Below are positions 11,919 through 21,904 of a stretch of 64,000 bases of DNA, one piece after another (position 1 is the first letter of the stretch; each line of letters begins with the position of its first letter). This DNA is from Atopomonas hussainii (GTDB lineage: Bacteria > Pseudomonadota > Gammaproteobacteria > Pseudomonadales > Pseudomonadaceae), in assembly GCF_900109735.1 (NCBI RefSeq), contig NZ_FOAS01000008.1:62001-126000 (forward strand). The letters are read 5' to 3'. A model generated the notes under the pieces. That model saw only the letters and a list, made by a program, of their open reading frames with translations. It was not told the origin of the DNA and made no database searches. Position numbers and translations under genes: made by a program.

Positions 11919-13313
11919 ATGGCGGTTTATAACTACGACGTAGTGGTACTTGGTTCGGGCCCAGCCGGTGAGGGCGCGGCCATGAATGCCGCAAAACTGG
12001 GGCGTAAAGTGGCCATGGTTGAGCGCAGCTCGCTAATTGGTGGCAACTGCACCCACTTGGGCACCATTCCCTCTAAGGCACTGCGTCACTCGGTTAAGCA
12101 GATCATCCAGTTCAATACCAACAGCATGTTTCGCCAGATCGGCGAGCCGCGCTGGTTCTCCTTTCCCGATGTGCTGAAAAGCGCCGAGCGGGTGATTGCT
12201 AAGCAGGTGTCGTCGCGCACCAGTTTTTATGCGCGTAACCGCGTGGATGTGTTTTGCGGTAAAGGCAGCTTTGCCGACGAACACACCATTGAGGTGGTGT
12301 GTGCCAATGGTGTGGTCGAGAAGCTGATCGCCAAAGACATCATCATTGCCACCGGCTCGCGCCCGTATCGCCCAGTGGATGTGAACTTTGCGCATCCGCG
12401 TATCTACGATAGCGACACCATCTTGCGTTTGGGGCACACGCCGCGCTCGCTGATTATTTATGGCGCCGGGGTGATTGGTTGCGAATACGCGTCTATTTTC
12501 AGTGGCTTGGGCGTGCGAGTGGACTTAGTAGATACCCGCGATCAGCTACTTAATTTCCTCGACGATGAGATTTCCGATGCGCTGAGCTACCACCTGCGCA
12601 ACACCGGCGTGCTGATTCGTCATAACGAAGAATATGACAGCGTCGAAGGTGTCGATAACGGCGTGGTGCTGCACTTGAAGTCCGGCAAAAAACTCAAAGC
12701 TGACGCCTTCTTGTGGTGTAACGGGCGTACCGGTAATACGCAGGACCTGTACCTCGAAAACATTGGCTTGCAGGCCAATGGTCGTGGTCAGGTGACGGTG
12801 GATGAAAACTACCGTACCAGCGTCGAGAATGTGTATGCCGCTGGTGACGTGATCGGCTGGCCGAGCTTGGCCAGTGCCGCCTTTGACCAAGGCCGTTCAG
12901 CGGCAGGCAATATCGTTAACGATGATGCATGGCGTTTTGTCGATGATGTGCCGACGGGTATTTACACCATTCCGGAGATCAGCTCGCTGGGGAAAACCGA
13001 GCGTGAGCTGACTAACGAGAAGGTGCCTTACGAGGTCGGTAAGGCGTTCTTCAAAAATATGGCGCGCGCGCAAATCACCCGTGAGCCAGTCGGCATGCTG
13101 AAAATCCTCTTCCATCGCGAAACCATGGAAGTGCTGGGTATTCACTGCTTTGGCGACCAAGCCTCGGAGATTGTGCATATCGGCCAAGCGATCATGAGCC
13201 AGAAGGGCGAGGCCAACAGCATTAAGTACTTCGTCAACACCACGTTTAACTACCCGACCATGGCCGAAGCCTACCGGGTAGCGGCGCTGGATGGCTTGAA
13301 CCGGATTTTTTAA
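11919..13313 (+). CDS. sthA: Soluble (Si-specific) NAD(P)+ transhydrogenase
   Basis: 464-residue flavoprotein that interconverts NADPH and NADH in the cytosol. FAD-binding motif [17 protein letters not shown] at about 12-28. The position of the redox disulfide in related enzymes reads [16 protein letters not shown], with only the first cysteine, which is typical of SthA and separates it from lipoamide dehydrogenase. NAD(P)-binding motif [18 protein letters not shown] near residue 181; FAD motif [23 protein letters not shown] precedes the start. 53 bases behind nqrM and on the same strand, as in Pseudomonas; a GC-rich hairpin (13320-13344) follows. Confidence 0.95.
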   Translation: MAVYNYDVVVLGSGPAGEGAAMNAAKLGRKVAMVERSSLIGGNCTHLGTIPSKALRHSVKQIIQFNTNSMFRQIGEPRWFSFPDVLKSAERVIAKQVSSRTSFYARNRVDVFCGKGSFADEHTIEVVCANGVVEKLIAKDIIIATGSRPYRPVDVNFAHPRIYDSDTILRLGHTPRSLIIYGAGVIGCEYASIFSGLGVRVDLVDTRDQLLNFLDDEISDALSYHLRNTGVLIRHNEEYDSVEGVDNGVVLHLKSGKKLKADAFLWCNGRTGNTQDLYLENIGLQANGRGQVTVDENYRTSVENVYAAGDVIGWPSLASAAFDQGRSAAGNIVNDDAWRFVDDVPTGIYTIPEISSLGKTERELTNEKVPYEVGKAFFKNMARAQITREPVGMLKILFHRETMEVLGIHCFGDQASEIVHIGQAIMSQKGEANSIKYFVNTTFNYPTMAEAYRVAALDGLNRIF

Positions 13314-13319
13314 CCGGCA

Positions 13320-13344
13320 CCGACCAGTCTCCCGGGCTGGTCGG
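13320..13344. terminator. Hairpin between convergent sthA and glycerophosphodiesterase gene
   Basis: CCGACCAG and CTGGTCGG form an 8-bp perfect stem with a 9-base loop. No T-run follows, so termination is plausible but unproven. Confidence 0.4.
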
Positions 13345-13367
13345 GCAGCGCGCGCTGCAGCAGCTGC

Positions 13368-14090
13368 TTAACCCTGCTGCAGCGTGGCGATGGCCAAACC
13401 GGGAAAGTCTGTAATCAGGCTGTCGACGCCCATGCTGGCCAAGCGGCGCATGTCCTTGGCGTGATTCACCGTCCACACCGAAACGTGCAAGCCTTGCTGC
13501 TTGGCGTGCCGCAGGCGCGCCGGGCTGCATAGCTTGTGGTTGAGCACCAGTAAGGCACAGTCGTAACGTTTGGCGACTTTGATTGGCTCTAGCCAAGCAC
13601 GCTCGGCGACGAATCCCCGAGGAATTTCCGGCGCCAGTTGCTGTGCTGCACGCAGCACACTGCGTGAGCTTGAGGTGATGGTGACTTTGCCGTGCAGCTT
13701 GTGGCTGTCGTGCAGTTGCTTGATGGCCTGCACCAACTGTTGTGAGCGCTTGCGTGAGGCGCTTTTTACTTCCCACTGCCAATGATCGAAATCACAAGCG
13801 AGTACCAACTGCTCGAGCGTGGGGATTGGGCAAGGCTGCGCGCATGGCGGGCCATTACGCCGCGCATCGAGCTGGGTAAGGTCACTACTGTGCCAATGAT
13901 CGACGCGCCCGTGGCGGCCTGTGGTGCGGCGCAGGTCCGGGTCGTGGATGACCATTAGCTGTCCGTCGCGGCTCAGATGCAGGTCTAGCTCAACGTGGCG
14001 AATGCCCAGTTGTTGCACATGCACAAAGCTGGGTAGGGTGTTTTCCGGCACTTCGCCGCGTGCGCCGCGGTGGCCAACGAGTATGGTCAT
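13368..14090 (-). CDS. Glycerophosphodiester phosphodiesterase family protein
   Basis: 240 residues of the GDPD TIM-barrel family, which hydrolyses glycerophosphodiesters to glycerol-3-phosphate and an alcohol. Catalytic pattern: HRGARGEVPENT at residues 7-18 (general acid/base H7, metal-ligand glutamate), VELDLHLSRDG with metal ligands, and IHDPDL with the second catalytic histidine. No signal peptide, so a cytosolic (UgpQ-like) enzyme. Starts 6 bases after the stop of the small exported protein gene upstream; the PilZ gene, this pair and the exported protein form a minus-strand operon. Confidence 0.88.
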   Translation of the reverse strand: MTILVGHRGARGEVPENTLPSFVHVQQLGIRHVELDLHLSRDGQLMVIHDPDLRRTTGRHGRVDHWHSSDLTQLDARRNGPPCAQPCPIPTLEQLVLACDFDHWQWEVKSASRKRSQQLVQAIKQLHDSHKLHGKVTITSSSRSVLRAAQQLAPEIPRGFVAERAWLEPIKVAKRYDCALLVLNHKLCSPARLRHAKQQGLHVSVWTVNHAKDMRRLASMGVDSLITDFPGLAIATLQQG

Positions 14091-14096
14091 GGTTGG

Positions 14097-14396
14097 TTAG
14101 GGCTGGCTGTGTTGAGGAGCATGGATAAGCACAGTGTTGATCACATGAGCGTGCTCAAAGTAGACACTGAATTGCGGGTAATCCCAGCGTGTGATGGGTG
14201 GATTACCCACCGCGGGACGTCGCTGCAAGGGCTCGCCGAACTGAGCGCTGACGCTCGCTGGGCTTTGCCCGCGCTCGGGCAACACAATCAAGGGATTGCC
14301 TTGTTGCCCTAGGGGAATTTGCACGGTTTCGGCGTGCAGCGCGCCACTGCTAAGCAGCACGGCCAGCGCTGTGAAGGCAATGCGCAGAGGCTTCAC
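14097..14396 (-). CDS. Small exported protein of unknown function
   Basis: A 99-residue product with a clear signal peptide (MKPLRIAFTALAVLLSSGALHA, cleavage after AHA-like ALHA) and a short mature part containing PPITRWDYPQFSVYFE and HVINTVLIHAP. No known family recognised beyond similarity in layout to small proteins next to the Pseudomonas GDPD gene. Start overlaps the PilZ gene stop by 4 bases and the stop lies 6 bases before the GDPD gene, so the three are co-translated. Confidence 0.75.
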   Translation of the reverse strand: MKPLRIAFTALAVLLSSGALHAETVQIPLGQQGNPLIVLPERGQSPASVSAQFGEPLQRRPAVGNPPITRWDYPQFSVYFEHAHVINTVLIHAPQHSQP

Positions 14397-14965
14397 GATT
14401 TATGGCGCTCAAGCTCTTCACGGCGCTCGCTGGCTTGCTTCTGCAAGATGTGCCTGGCCAGTAACTGACGCTGCGCTTCGCTCAAGTCTTTGAATTCGCA
14501 GCCAATGGTATACAGCCCCGGGGTGTTTTCGCTGCAGTAAACCACTTCGCCCTTGAGCAGCAGGCCAATGGCCTGAGGCTGCAATAGTATTTTGAGTGCG
14601 AGCAATTGGCCGCACGGAATTTCTTTGGGCTGCACCCAGCCCATGCCACCCTCGGATAGGGTCACCCCTTGCTGATGGCCTTTGCCGCCTAAGAAGCTCT
14701 GCGCCAGTGCTTGGCCAAGTAGCTCAATGCGCTTATTGATGATTTTTAAATAGGCGGCCAGTGTGCGATCGCGCTCATTGATGTTGCGATACAGGTGCTG
14801 CGAGTCGAAGTCCAGCAGATGCAATTCGCCGAGCAAATGAAACAGCGGCGATGTCTTAAACACCTCATCGGCATCGTTGGCATCTTCAATGGCGGTGAAC
14901 TCCAACGCCACGGTGTCTGCCACACGAAAAAAATCGCGTCGTTCATCTGAGGTTAATTTCGACAT
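14393..14965 (-). CDS. PilZ-domain-like protein (probable c-di-GMP effector)
   Basis: 190 residues. The N-terminal ERRDFFRVADTVALEF resembles the RxxxR entrance of a PilZ domain. The C-terminal part (VTLSEGGMGWVQPKEIPCGQLLALKILLQPQ ... VVYCSENTPGLYTIGCEFKDLSE) has the S-x-G-G-M-G, G-x-x-L and GCEF features of a PilZ beta-barrel. A helical stretch separates the two. Such proteins bind c-di-GMP. First gene of the minus-strand operon; divergent from lolC, with a GCCCTA/TAGGGC dyad at 15006-15020 in between. Confidence 0.75.
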   Translation of the reverse strand: MSKLTSDERRDFFRVADTVALEFTAIEDANDADEVFKTSPLFHLLGELHLLDFDSQHLYRNINERDRTLAAYLKIINKRIELLGQALAQSFLGGKGHQQGVTLSEGGMGWVQPKEIPCGQLLALKILLQPQAIGLLLKGEVVYCSENTPGLYTIGCEFKDLSEAQRQLLARHILQKQASERREELERHKS

Positions 14966-15055
14966 ACAATCTCCCGCTGTTTTGTCACTGCATTTCAGTG
15001 TAATAGCCCTAGTTTAGGGCGTGCTACCGGAATATGCCCACAGGGATAGAAATCC

Positions 15056-16303
15056 ATGTTCAGACCGCTTCCGATGTTTATCGGAATCCGCTACACCGGC
15101 GCTAAACGGCGCAACCATTTCATCTCGTTTATTTCCTTAAGTTCCATGATTGGTTTGGCACTGGGTGTGCTGGTAATGATCTTGGTGCTGTCGGTGATGA
15201 ACGGCTTCGATCGTGAGCTACGCGGGCGCATTCTCGGTATGGTGCCGCATGCCACCATCACGTCGTATACGCCGGTCGAGGACTGGCAAGCGCTGGCGGC
15301 CAAAGTCAGCAGCAATCCGGAAGTGGTCGGCGTCGCGCCGTTCACGCAAATGCAAGGCATGCTCACGCACAGCGGCCAAGTGCAGCCGGTGTTGGTTAAT
15401 GGCGTGCTGCCCGAGGCCGAAGACAAGGTGTCGATCATCAGCCAGCACATGCGTGCAGGCCAGTTGGCAGACCTAAAAAGCGGCGAATTTGGCATTGTTA
15501 TCGGTGATCTGGCGGCGCGACGCTTTAACGTTAAAGTCGGCGACAAGCTGACCTTTGTGCTGCCGGAAGCTTCTGTCACCCCAGCCGGCGTATTCCCACG
15601 CCTGAAGCGCTTTACCGTAGCGGGTATCTTCAAAGTCGGCGCCGATCTGGATGGTTCGCTGGCCTTAGTGCATGTCGAAGACGCGGCGCGCATCCAGCGC
15701 TGGAAGCCTAATCAAGTCGAAGGTGTGCGTTTGCAGTTGAAAGACTTGTTCCAAGCGCCGCGCGTGTCTTGGGAGTTAGCGCGCAGTTTAGAAGGCCAAG
15801 ACTTCTACCCGCGCGACTGGACGCGCAGTCACGGCAATCTGTTCCAAGCCATCCGCATGGAAAAAACCATGATTGGCTTGCTGCTGTTTTTGATTATCGC
15901 GGTGGCAGCGTTCAACATTGTGTCCACCTTGGTGATGGTGGTGACCGACAAGCAAGGCGATATCGCCATTTTGCGCACCTTGGGCATCACGCCCGCGCAA
16001 GTGATGGGCATTTTTATGGTGCAGGGCAGTGTGATTGGCCTGATTGGCACCACCATCGGCTGTGTGTTGGGCGTGATTGCCGCGCTGAATATCACCAGCT
16101 GGATTGCCGCGCTGGAAAAGCTCCTCGGCCATCAGTTCTTAAGTAGTGATGTGTACTTCATCAATTATCTGCCGTCGCAACTCTTGTTGTCGGACGTAGT
16201 GATGATCTGCTCGGCAGGTTTGCTGCTGAGCTTCTTTGCGACCCTGTACCCGGCGTGGCGGGCTTCGCGTGTGCAACCGGCGGAGGCGCTGCGTTATGAA
16301 TGA
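15056..16303 (+). CDS. lolC: Lipoprotein-releasing ABC transporter permease (LolC/LolE/LolF family)
   Basis: 415-residue inner-membrane permease that extracts outer-membrane lipoproteins for transfer to LolA. Four membrane segments: about 25-48, then three in the last third ([23 protein letters not shown], a segment around [20 protein letters not shown], and [21 protein letters not shown]), with a large periplasmic domain between the first and second. The coupling motif DIAILRTLG is present. Overlaps lolD by 8 bases. In Pseudomonas a second permease normally follows lolD; none is present here, so this protein may act as a homodimer (LolF type). Confidence 0.9.
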   Translation: MFRPLPMFIGIRYTGAKRRNHFISFISLSSMIGLALGVLVMILVLSVMNGFDRELRGRILGMVPHATITSYTPVEDWQALAAKVSSNPEVVGVAPFTQMQGMLTHSGQVQPVLVNGVLPEAEDKVSIISQHMRAGQLADLKSGEFGIVIGDLAARRFNVKVGDKLTFVLPEASVTPAGVFPRLKRFTVAGIFKVGADLDGSLALVHVEDAARIQRWKPNQVEGVRLQLKDLFQAPRVSWELARSLEGQDFYPRDWTRSHGNLFQAIRMEKTMIGLLLFLIIAVAAFNIVSTLVMVVTDKQGDIAILRTLGITPAQVMGIFMVQGSVIGLIGTTIGCVLGVIAALNITSWIAALEKLLGHQFLSSDVYFINYLPSQLLLSDVVMICSAGLLLSFFATLYPAWRASRVQPAEALRYE

Positions 16304-16976
16304 TGTGGTGTTGAAGTGCGTCGAACTGCGCAAGTCGTATGACGAAGGCCCGGAAGCGGTGGAAGTGTTGCGCGGCGTTGAGCTGAGCTTAAAAGCCGGC
16401 GAGCGGGTGGCGATTGTCGGCAGTTCCGGCTCGGGCAAAACCACCATGCTGCATATGCTGGCGGGGCTTGATGTGCCGAGCTCTGGCGAGGTATGGCTGG
16501 CTGGTGAGCAGCTCTCGGCGCTGAATGAGCGTCAGCGTGGTTTGCTGCGTAACAAGTCGCTGGGCTTTGTCTACCAGTTCCACCATTTGCTGCCGGAATT
16601 TAACGCCTTTGAGAACGTGGCCATGCCACTGCTGATCGCCAAAGTGCCGATGCAGGATATCCGTGGTCGTGTGACCGCCATGTTAGAGCGCGTCGGCTTA
16701 AAGCATCGTATCTCGCATAAGCCGGCCGAGCTTTCCGGTGGTGAGCGGCAGCGGGTGGCCATCGCCCGCGCCTTGATCAATCAACCGGCGTTGGTGCTGC
16801 TGGATGAGCCGACCGGTAACTTGGATCAGCACACCGCAAAAAGCATTCAAGAGCTGATGCTTGAGTTGAGTCAGTCGTTGAAAACCGCCTTTTTGGTGGT
16901 CACGCACGACACCAGTTTGGCCGCGCAGATGGATTACGCCTGGCGCTTAGACGAAGGGCGCTTAGTCAGCGCTTAA
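16296..16976 (+). CDS. lolD: Lipoprotein-releasing ABC transporter ATP-binding protein LolD
   Basis: 226-residue ATPase. Walker [12 protein letters not shown] near residue 43, Q-loop [16 protein letters not shown] (the PEF segment is a LolD hallmark), signature [15 protein letters not shown], Walker [13 protein letters not shown], and H-loop VVTHD. Energises the lolC product. I chose the ATG at 16296 inside the lolC end; the frame extends upstream but only through lolC codons. Followed by a hairpin and a MITE-like element rather than by lolE. Confidence 0.93.
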   Translation: MNDVVLKCVELRKSYDEGPEAVEVLRGVELSLKAGERVAIVGSSGSGKTTMLHMLAGLDVPSSGEVWLAGEQLSALNERQRGLLRNKSLGFVYQFHHLLPEFNAFENVAMPLLIAKVPMQDIRGRVTAMLERVGLKHRISHKPAELSGGERQRVAIARALINQPALVLLDEPTGNLDQHTAKSIQELMLELSQSLKTAFLVVTHDTSLAAQMDYAWRLDEGRLVSA

Positions 16977-16996
16977 ACGCTGCGAGTTATAAATTA

Positions 16997-17024
16997 AGCC
17001 TGCCACGGTGCACCGTGGCAGGCT
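16997..17024. terminator. Perfect 28-base palindrome after lolD
   Basis: AGCCTGCCACGG, TGCA, then CCGTGGCAGGCT: a perfect 12-bp stem. No T-run follows because the MITE-like element begins inside its right arm at 17020; the flank after the element reads TTGGCGGGCTTTTTT, which could be the displaced T-run. Confidence 0.5.
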
Positions 17025-17225
17025 GTGTGAAAACTACTGCACTTGGCTATGCGGCGTTAAAAACAGGCTCAAAATGCTCACAAACCCGCAGGGGCGGGTT
17101 TGAACAGCTTTAGCTGGCCCGAGGGCGGAGCACAGGATGTGCGGAGTATTTACCACACGTAAACTGCGCTTTTTCGCCTGTTTTTGCCTTGCCTAGCCTG
17201 CGCTCGCGACGTTTTCACACAGCCT
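17020..17225. mobile_element. MITE-like element with perfect 15-bp inverted ends
   Basis: AGGCTGTGTGAAAAC at 17020-17034 is the exact reverse complement of GTTTTCACACAGCCT at 17211-17225. The 206-bp interior has no convincing gene. The structure is that of a non-autonomous miniature inverted-repeat transposable element; the parent element and copy number cannot be told from the window. Confidence 0.65.
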
Positions 17226-17391
17226 GGTTGGCGGGCTTTTTTCTGCTTGACCGAGCATAAAGTGCTACCTAAAGTAGCTGTCAGCGCCGATTTAAACAGC
17301 AACTTGCGGGGCGCTTTACAAAAACCGCTAAAGCGCTGGTCCGGTGTTAGCCACCGCACCCAGCGGTATCTCGGCTCACAGGAAATTCACT

Positions 17392-17769
17392 ATGCTCTCG
17401 CCGCGTTGTCGTTACCGTCTTTTGCAGCACTCCCTTGGTCGCGTGCAGGCCGCTCCGCGCTTGTTAAGTTGTGCCGGCAGTCGTGCCGATGTGCAGTTGG
17501 CAGCGCTGCGTTATGGCGCGCAGTGGCAAACACTGGGTGCCGCTGAACTGGCTGCATGCGCGGACGACAGTTTCGATCACTTGGTGTGGGATGGCCGCGA
17601 AGCGGCGCCTGTGCTTGGCGAATTGCTGCGCGTAGCGCGTAGCGGGGTGCTTGTGCGGCCCTTGCCGGCGTTGACCGGGTTAAGTCTCGTAGTCGATAGC
17701 GGTGATGTAGTAGAGCCGCTCGCCAGTGGGGGTGTGAATTCTGACTTCGGCATCGAGCGGCTTGCCTAA
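17392..17769 (+). CDS. Small hypothetical protein, methyltransferase-like remnant pattern
   Basis: 125 residues starting at an ATG with AGGAAA upstream. The middle (FDHLVWDGREAAPVLGELLRVARSGVLVRPLP) resembles the post-motif-II region of class I SAM methyltransferases, but the glycine-rich SAM-binding motif is missing and the protein is too short for an enzyme. The last 90 bases overlap the 3' end of greB on the opposite strand. It may be a short lineage-specific gene or a degraded one. Confidence 0.4.
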   Translation: MLSPRCRYRLLQHSLGRVQAAPRLLSCAGSRADVQLAALRYGAQWQTLGAAELAACADDSFDHLVWDGREAAPVLGELLRVARSGVLVRPLPALTGLSLVVDSGDVVEPLASGGVNSDFGIERLA

Positions 17770-18180
17770 CAAGCCACGCGCTAGCGGTGAATCAATGCTG
17801 ATTAAACCTGCCTTCAGGTCAAACTCGTCGGGGCCGACGATGCGGTAGCGGCTTTCGTTACCGTTTTCATCTTCCAGCGTCACCCAAGCGGCAAAAAACA
17901 CGCGGCCGGTATCGCTCGGTGGTTGGTCGACCACCTCTAGTGCCTCCAACCGTTTACGCAAAAAACGCACGCGGCTGTCGATTTCGCGAAGCATTTTTTT
18001 GCCGTAGGTGTACTCGGCGTTTTCCGAACGGTCGCCTTGGGCGGCGGCTTCACTCACCGCTTGGGTGACTTGCGGGCGGCGCACATGCCATAGCTCATGC
18101 AACTCAGCTTGCAGGCGGGCGGCGCCAGCGGCGGTAATTAGGGCGGTGCCGGGACGGCGAGGGGGGCGATAACGTGACAT
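17680..18180 (-). CDS. greB: Transcript cleavage factor GreB
   Basis: 166-residue Gre factor, which enters the RNA polymerase secondary channel and stimulates cleavage of backtracked RNA. The coiled-coil tip motif is QGDRSENAEYTYGKKMLREIDSRV with the acidic pair (D and E) needed for cleavage; the C-terminal FKBP-like domain follows (VGPDEFDLKAGLISIDSPLARGLLGK). The arginine-rich N-terminus (MSRYRPPRRPGTALIT) and IDYE at the end match GreB rather than GreA. The Met at 18180 was chosen because the 34 residues upstream have no family resemblance. Confidence 0.92.
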   Translation of the reverse strand: MSRYRPPRRPGTALITAAGAARLQAELHELWHVRRPQVTQAVSEAAAQGDRSENAEYTYGKKMLREIDSRVRFLRKRLEALEVVDQPPSDTGRVFFAAWVTLEDENGNESRYRIVGPDEFDLKAGLISIDSPLARGLLGKPLDAEVRIHTPTGERLYYITAIDYET

Positions 18181-18232
18181 GCGCCGATTGTCGATAGCCG
18201 GCAGAAGCTTGGCAAGCGGCGCTGTATCGATT

Positions 18233-18243
18233 TGTACTGTACA
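18233..18243. promoter_or_regulatory. Candidate operator in the greB / MocR-regulator intergenic region
   Basis: TGTACTGTACA is an 11-base palindrome about 94 bp upstream of the regulator gene start. GntR-family regulators often bind such dyads and autoregulate; no experiment supports this here. Confidence 0.3.
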
Positions 18244-18336
18244 GCTGAGTTGCTGACCAACTGTTATGGTTACACCTTGCATGCTTGCGTTACTGTGCTA
18301 AACCCAATCGATAAGGCCGCGCACGGAGGACACGCC

Positions 18337-19767
18337 ATGACCAATCTTCTGTTGTATCAACAGATCGCCCAACAGCTTGCCGATGACATCAGTCGCGGTG
18401 TCTATCAAGCTGGCGAGCGTGTGCCTTCGATTCGTAAAATGAGCGTGCAACTGGGCGTCAGTCACGCCACGGTTTTGCAGGCTTATGCCTCGCTGGAAGA
18501 TCAGGGCTTTATTCGCGCCCGCCCGCAGTCGGGCTATTACGTGCACCCCAATGCCATGCTCACCGCGCCAACGCCGGATATCGCTAAGGTCGAGAAGCCC
18601 AGCAAGGTCACGCGCGGTAGCATCATTGAGCAAGTCTTATCCGAGTCGCGGCGTGACGATAATGTCATGGCCCTTGGCGCTGCCGTGCCGCATATCGACT
18701 ACTTGCCGCTGCGCCCACTGCAGCAGCACTTGGCCAAAGTCACACGCTTTAACAGCCAAAAAGCCTTTAGCTATATGTTCAGCCCGGGTTACGAGCCACT
18801 GCGGCGACAGGTGGCGATTCGTATGCGTGATGCTGGCGTGGCGGTGAACCCGTCGCAGGTCACCATTACCCATGGCTGCGTAGAAGCCATGCAACTGGCC
18901 CTGCGCGTAACGACCAAGCCCGGCGATATCGTAGCCACGGAGTCGCCGATCTATTACGGCTTTTTGCAGTTGGCCGAGCTGCTCGGGCTTAAAGTGGTGG
19001 AGATACCCACCGACCCAACCACCGGCTTATGCTTGGACTCACTGCAGATGGCGTTGGAGCGCTGGTCGGTTAAAGCGCTGGTGATGACCTCGCGCTTGGG
19101 CAATCCGCTGGGCGCGGTAATGGCCAGCGAGCGACAAAAGCAGCTGCTTAAGCTGATGCGTAGCTTCAACGTACCGGTGATTGAAGACGATATCTACGGC
19201 GAGCTGATGTTCGAAGAGGGCAGCCATAAAGCGCTGAAAGGCTACGACAAGCACGGCCAGGTGATTTATTGCTCGAGCTTTTCGAAAACCTTATCCCCCG
19301 GCGTACGGGTCGGCTGGCTGGTCGCCGGGCCGTATCAAGAAGCTGTGCAGCGCCTACAAACCTTCACCACCCACACTGCGTGCAGCGTCACCCAGCTGGC
19401 GGTAGCGTCTTATCTGGAAAACGGCGGTTACGATCGGCACTTAAGGCATGTGCGGCAGGAGTACCGGAAAAACCTCACCGCCTATCAGCTGGCCGTGCAG
19501 CGTTATTTCCCTGAAGGCACGCAGATCACCCGGCCGCAGGGCGGGTTTATTCTGTGGATTAGCTTGCCGGGCAAGATCAACACGCAAGATTTGCATCGCT
19601 TAGCGCTGGAGCATGGCATCAGTATTGCGCCGGGGGTGATCTTCTCCAACAGCGAGCAGTTCAATCACTGTATGCGGCTTAATTGCGCGATTCCGTGGCG
19701 CAAAGAAACCGATCAGGCGCTGGCAACTTTGGGCCGTTTGGCCAATGAGCTGCTGCACAGCGCCTAA
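18337..19767 (+). CDS. MocR-type GntR regulator with aminotransferase domain
   Basis: 476 residues. N-terminal GntR winged-helix domain (LADDISRGVYQAGERVPSIRKMSVQLGVSHATVLQAYASLE), then a fold-type I PLP-dependent aminotransferase-like domain with VIEDDIYGELMFE and the PLP lysine motif SSFSKTLSPGVRVGWL. MocR regulators use bound PLP or an amino-acid-like ligand to control transcription; the target is not visible. I chose the ATG at 18337 (GGAGG seven bases upstream), which opens directly into the DNA-binding domain. Divergent from greB; its stop is 12 bases from the convergent chemoreceptor gene. Confidence 0.9.
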   Translation: MTNLLLYQQIAQQLADDISRGVYQAGERVPSIRKMSVQLGVSHATVLQAYASLEDQGFIRARPQSGYYVHPNAMLTAPTPDIAKVEKPSKVTRGSIIEQVLSESRRDDNVMALGAAVPHIDYLPLRPLQQHLAKVTRFNSQKAFSYMFSPGYEPLRRQVAIRMRDAGVAVNPSQVTITHGCVEAMQLALRVTTKPGDIVATESPIYYGFLQLAELLGLKVVEIPTDPTTGLCLDSLQMALERWSVKALVMTSRLGNPLGAVMASERQKQLLKLMRSFNVPVIEDDIYGELMFEEGSHKALKGYDKHGQVIYCSSFSKTLSPGVRVGWLVAGPYQEAVQRLQTFTTHTACSVTQLAVASYLENGGYDRHLRHVRQEYRKNLTAYQLAVQRYFPEGTQITRPQGGFILWISLPGKINTQDLHRLALEHGISIAPGVIFSNSEQFNHCMRLNCAIPWRKETDQALATLGRLANELLHSA

Positions 19768-19779
19768 GCGGCGCTTGGC

Positions 19780-21801
19780 TTAATCGAGCTGAAAGCGCGC
19801 GGTATTGTCTTGCAGGGTGCGGCTGCCTTGTTGCAGCTGTTGGCTGGCCAAGCTCACGGCTTGGGCGCCTTGCAGCAGTAAGCCGGCGGCGGTATCCACT
19901 TGTTGGATATTGCCGCTGACTTCATCGGCGGTGGCGGCCTGTTGCTCGGCGGCAGCGGCAATTTGATTGATCATGTCGGTCATGCGCAGTACCGCTTCGG
20001 CGATTTCATGCAGGCTGTCGCCCATGTGGGTGACGGAGCTGACGTCTTTCTCGGCTTGTTTGCAGGCTTGTTCCATCACCTGTGAAGCGTCGTTGACGAT
20101 GCTTTGCAAGGCGCCGATGGTTTGGCTGATTTCTTGGGTGGATTCTTGCGTGCGCTGCGACAAGCTACGCACCTCATCTGCCACCACGGCAAAACCGCGG
20201 CCCTGTTCGCCGGCACGGGCGGCTTCAATGGCGGCGTTCAAGGCCAGCAAGTTGGTTTGCTCGGCAATGCCTTTAATCACGTCGACCACTTGGTTGATCT
20301 GCTGGGCCTGATCACGCAGCTGTTGCAGTTTCTGTGCAGATTGCCCCAAGCGCTCGCCCAGCTGCTGCATGCTTTGCGTGGTTTTCGCGCTGTCGTTAGC
20401 GCCTTGCTCGGCGGCATCGCGGGTTTGTACCGCTTCATGGGCAGCCATTTCGCAGTTTTGCGCGACGTTCTGTGCGGTGGCTGCTAATTCATGCGAGGCC
20501 GCGGCAATCTGGCTGACTTGCTGTTGCTGGGCTTCGACTTGTTGCAGCGCGGTGGCGGATTCCTGCGATAGCTGTGACACGGTGGCGTTCAACCGGTCGG
20601 CTTCTTGATCGACGCTCTGTAGGGTTTCTTTGAGTTGGTTCTGCGCGCTTTTTAGCGAGGCGGCAATGCTGGCCAGCTCGTCATTGCCGTGCACGCTGAG
20701 GCGTTGGGTTAAATCGCCTTGGCTCATCGCGTGGGTGGCGTCGGTGATGCGTAGGGTGCTGCGGCGGATCGAGCTGTTCAAACAAATCAGGCTGTACAGC
20801 GCCAGCAAGCCTAACCCGGCAAAAATACACAGACTGGTCAGCAGAGTTTGCTGAGCGTTGCTGCGGTAATGGCCAATGCGCTCGCGAAAGCGCTCGCTCA
20901 GCCGCGTGCTGAACTGATTGAGCTGCGCGGTGCTGTCGGCGCCCACTTGCAAATACTCACTGGCGCTTAGGCTCAGGTTGTCGACCAAGCGCTGCTGGGT
21001 CATGGCCATAAAGGCATCGAGATCGCTGCGCATTTGCTCGATGGGTTGTTGCAGTTGCTCGCTGGTCTTCGGGTATTGCTTGAGCAGCGCGTCGAGGGTT
21101 TTATCCAGCGCTAGGCGAGAGCGCTCTAAGTCGCGTATCAGGCTGGCGAACTCAACCCGTTGCTTGAGGCTGAAGTGCCCGTTATGGGCAATGGCAGCGC
21201 CTTGATCGCGAATTTGCGCGAGCCCTTCATGCACCGTTGGGAGTTGCTCGACCAAGGCCTCGAGAATCAATGAGGTATCTAGCCAAGGGTCAAGATTCAA
21301 GCGCGTGTCATTGCTGACGGCTTCACGCCAATCGGCAAGCTGTTCGATCCACAGCGTGTGCTGCTCCAAGGCTTCCGGGCCGGGCGTTTTCTCTAGCTGC
21401 GCGACTAACAGGGTGCGCCGGGCTTGCTCTAGGGTTTGCCACTGCGCTTGTGTTTGCGGGTCGAGCTGCAGTTCGCTGGCGACCTGCTCAATACGCTGCG
21501 CCGCTTCGCCCCAAGGGCTTTCGTTGTTGCTGGCGGCGGCTTTGAAGGCTTCGTCACCGGCCTTCCAAATATTCACATTACCGCGATGCAGTGCGGCCAG
21601 CTCTTGCAGTGGTGTGAGTTGCGCGATGAGCTCGATACCCGAGAGTTCGCTATCAATGCTGCGCAGGTCAGCCATAACCTGACTGGTAATTTGCCACAGG
21701 GCATACAGCATCGGAGCGAGAAACAGTAAAAACAGTAACTGAAATTTGCGCGCAAAATTAAAACGCTCAAACAGTCGAATACCCGGCATCAGCAGCTTCA
21801 T
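19780..21801 (-). CDS. Methyl-accepting chemotaxis protein
   Basis: 673 residues. First membrane helix near the N-terminus ([20 protein letters not shown]), a periplasmic, mostly helical ligand-binding region of about 280 residues, second membrane helix ([20 protein letters not shown]), HAMP domain, and a long cytoplasmic coiled coil ending in the signalling tip [20 protein letters not shown]. The sensed ligand is not apparent. AAGGAA sits 7 bases before the ATG at 21801. Lies downstream of a diguanylate cyclase gene on the same strand. Confidence 0.92.
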   Translation of the reverse strand: MKLLMPGIRLFERFNFARKFQLLFLLFLAPMLYALWQITSQVMADLRSIDSELSGIELIAQLTPLQELAALHRGNVNIWKAGDEAFKAAASNNESPWGEAAQRIEQVASELQLDPQTQAQWQTLEQARRTLLVAQLEKTPGPEALEQHTLWIEQLADWREAVSNDTRLNLDPWLDTSLILEALVEQLPTVHEGLAQIRDQGAAIAHNGHFSLKQRVEFASLIRDLERSRLALDKTLDALLKQYPKTSEQLQQPIEQMRSDLDAFMAMTQQRLVDNLSLSASEYLQVGADSTAQLNQFSTRLSERFRERIGHYRSNAQQTLLTSLCIFAGLGLLALYSLICLNSSIRRSTLRITDATHAMSQGDLTQRLSVHGNDELASIAASLKSAQNQLKETLQSVDQEADRLNATVSQLSQESATALQQVEAQQQQVSQIAAASHELAATAQNVAQNCEMAAHEAVQTRDAAEQGANDSAKTTQSMQQLGERLGQSAQKLQQLRDQAQQINQVVDVIKGIAEQTNLLALNAAIEAARAGEQGRGFAVVADEVRSLSQRTQESTQEISQTIGALQSIVNDASQVMEQACKQAEKDVSSVTHMGDSLHEIAEAVLRMTDMINQIAAAAEQQAATADEVSGNIQQVDTAAGLLLQGAQAVSLASQQLQQGSRTLQDNTARFQLD

Positions 21802-21904
21802 GGCGAATTCCTTGCTCATTCTCCGCTTGTTATCGGTCGCCTGACAGCGAGCTTTATTCGCCACGTGAAAAACGTGGGCTTATGGCTTCAGTGTGGCAGA
21901 GATT

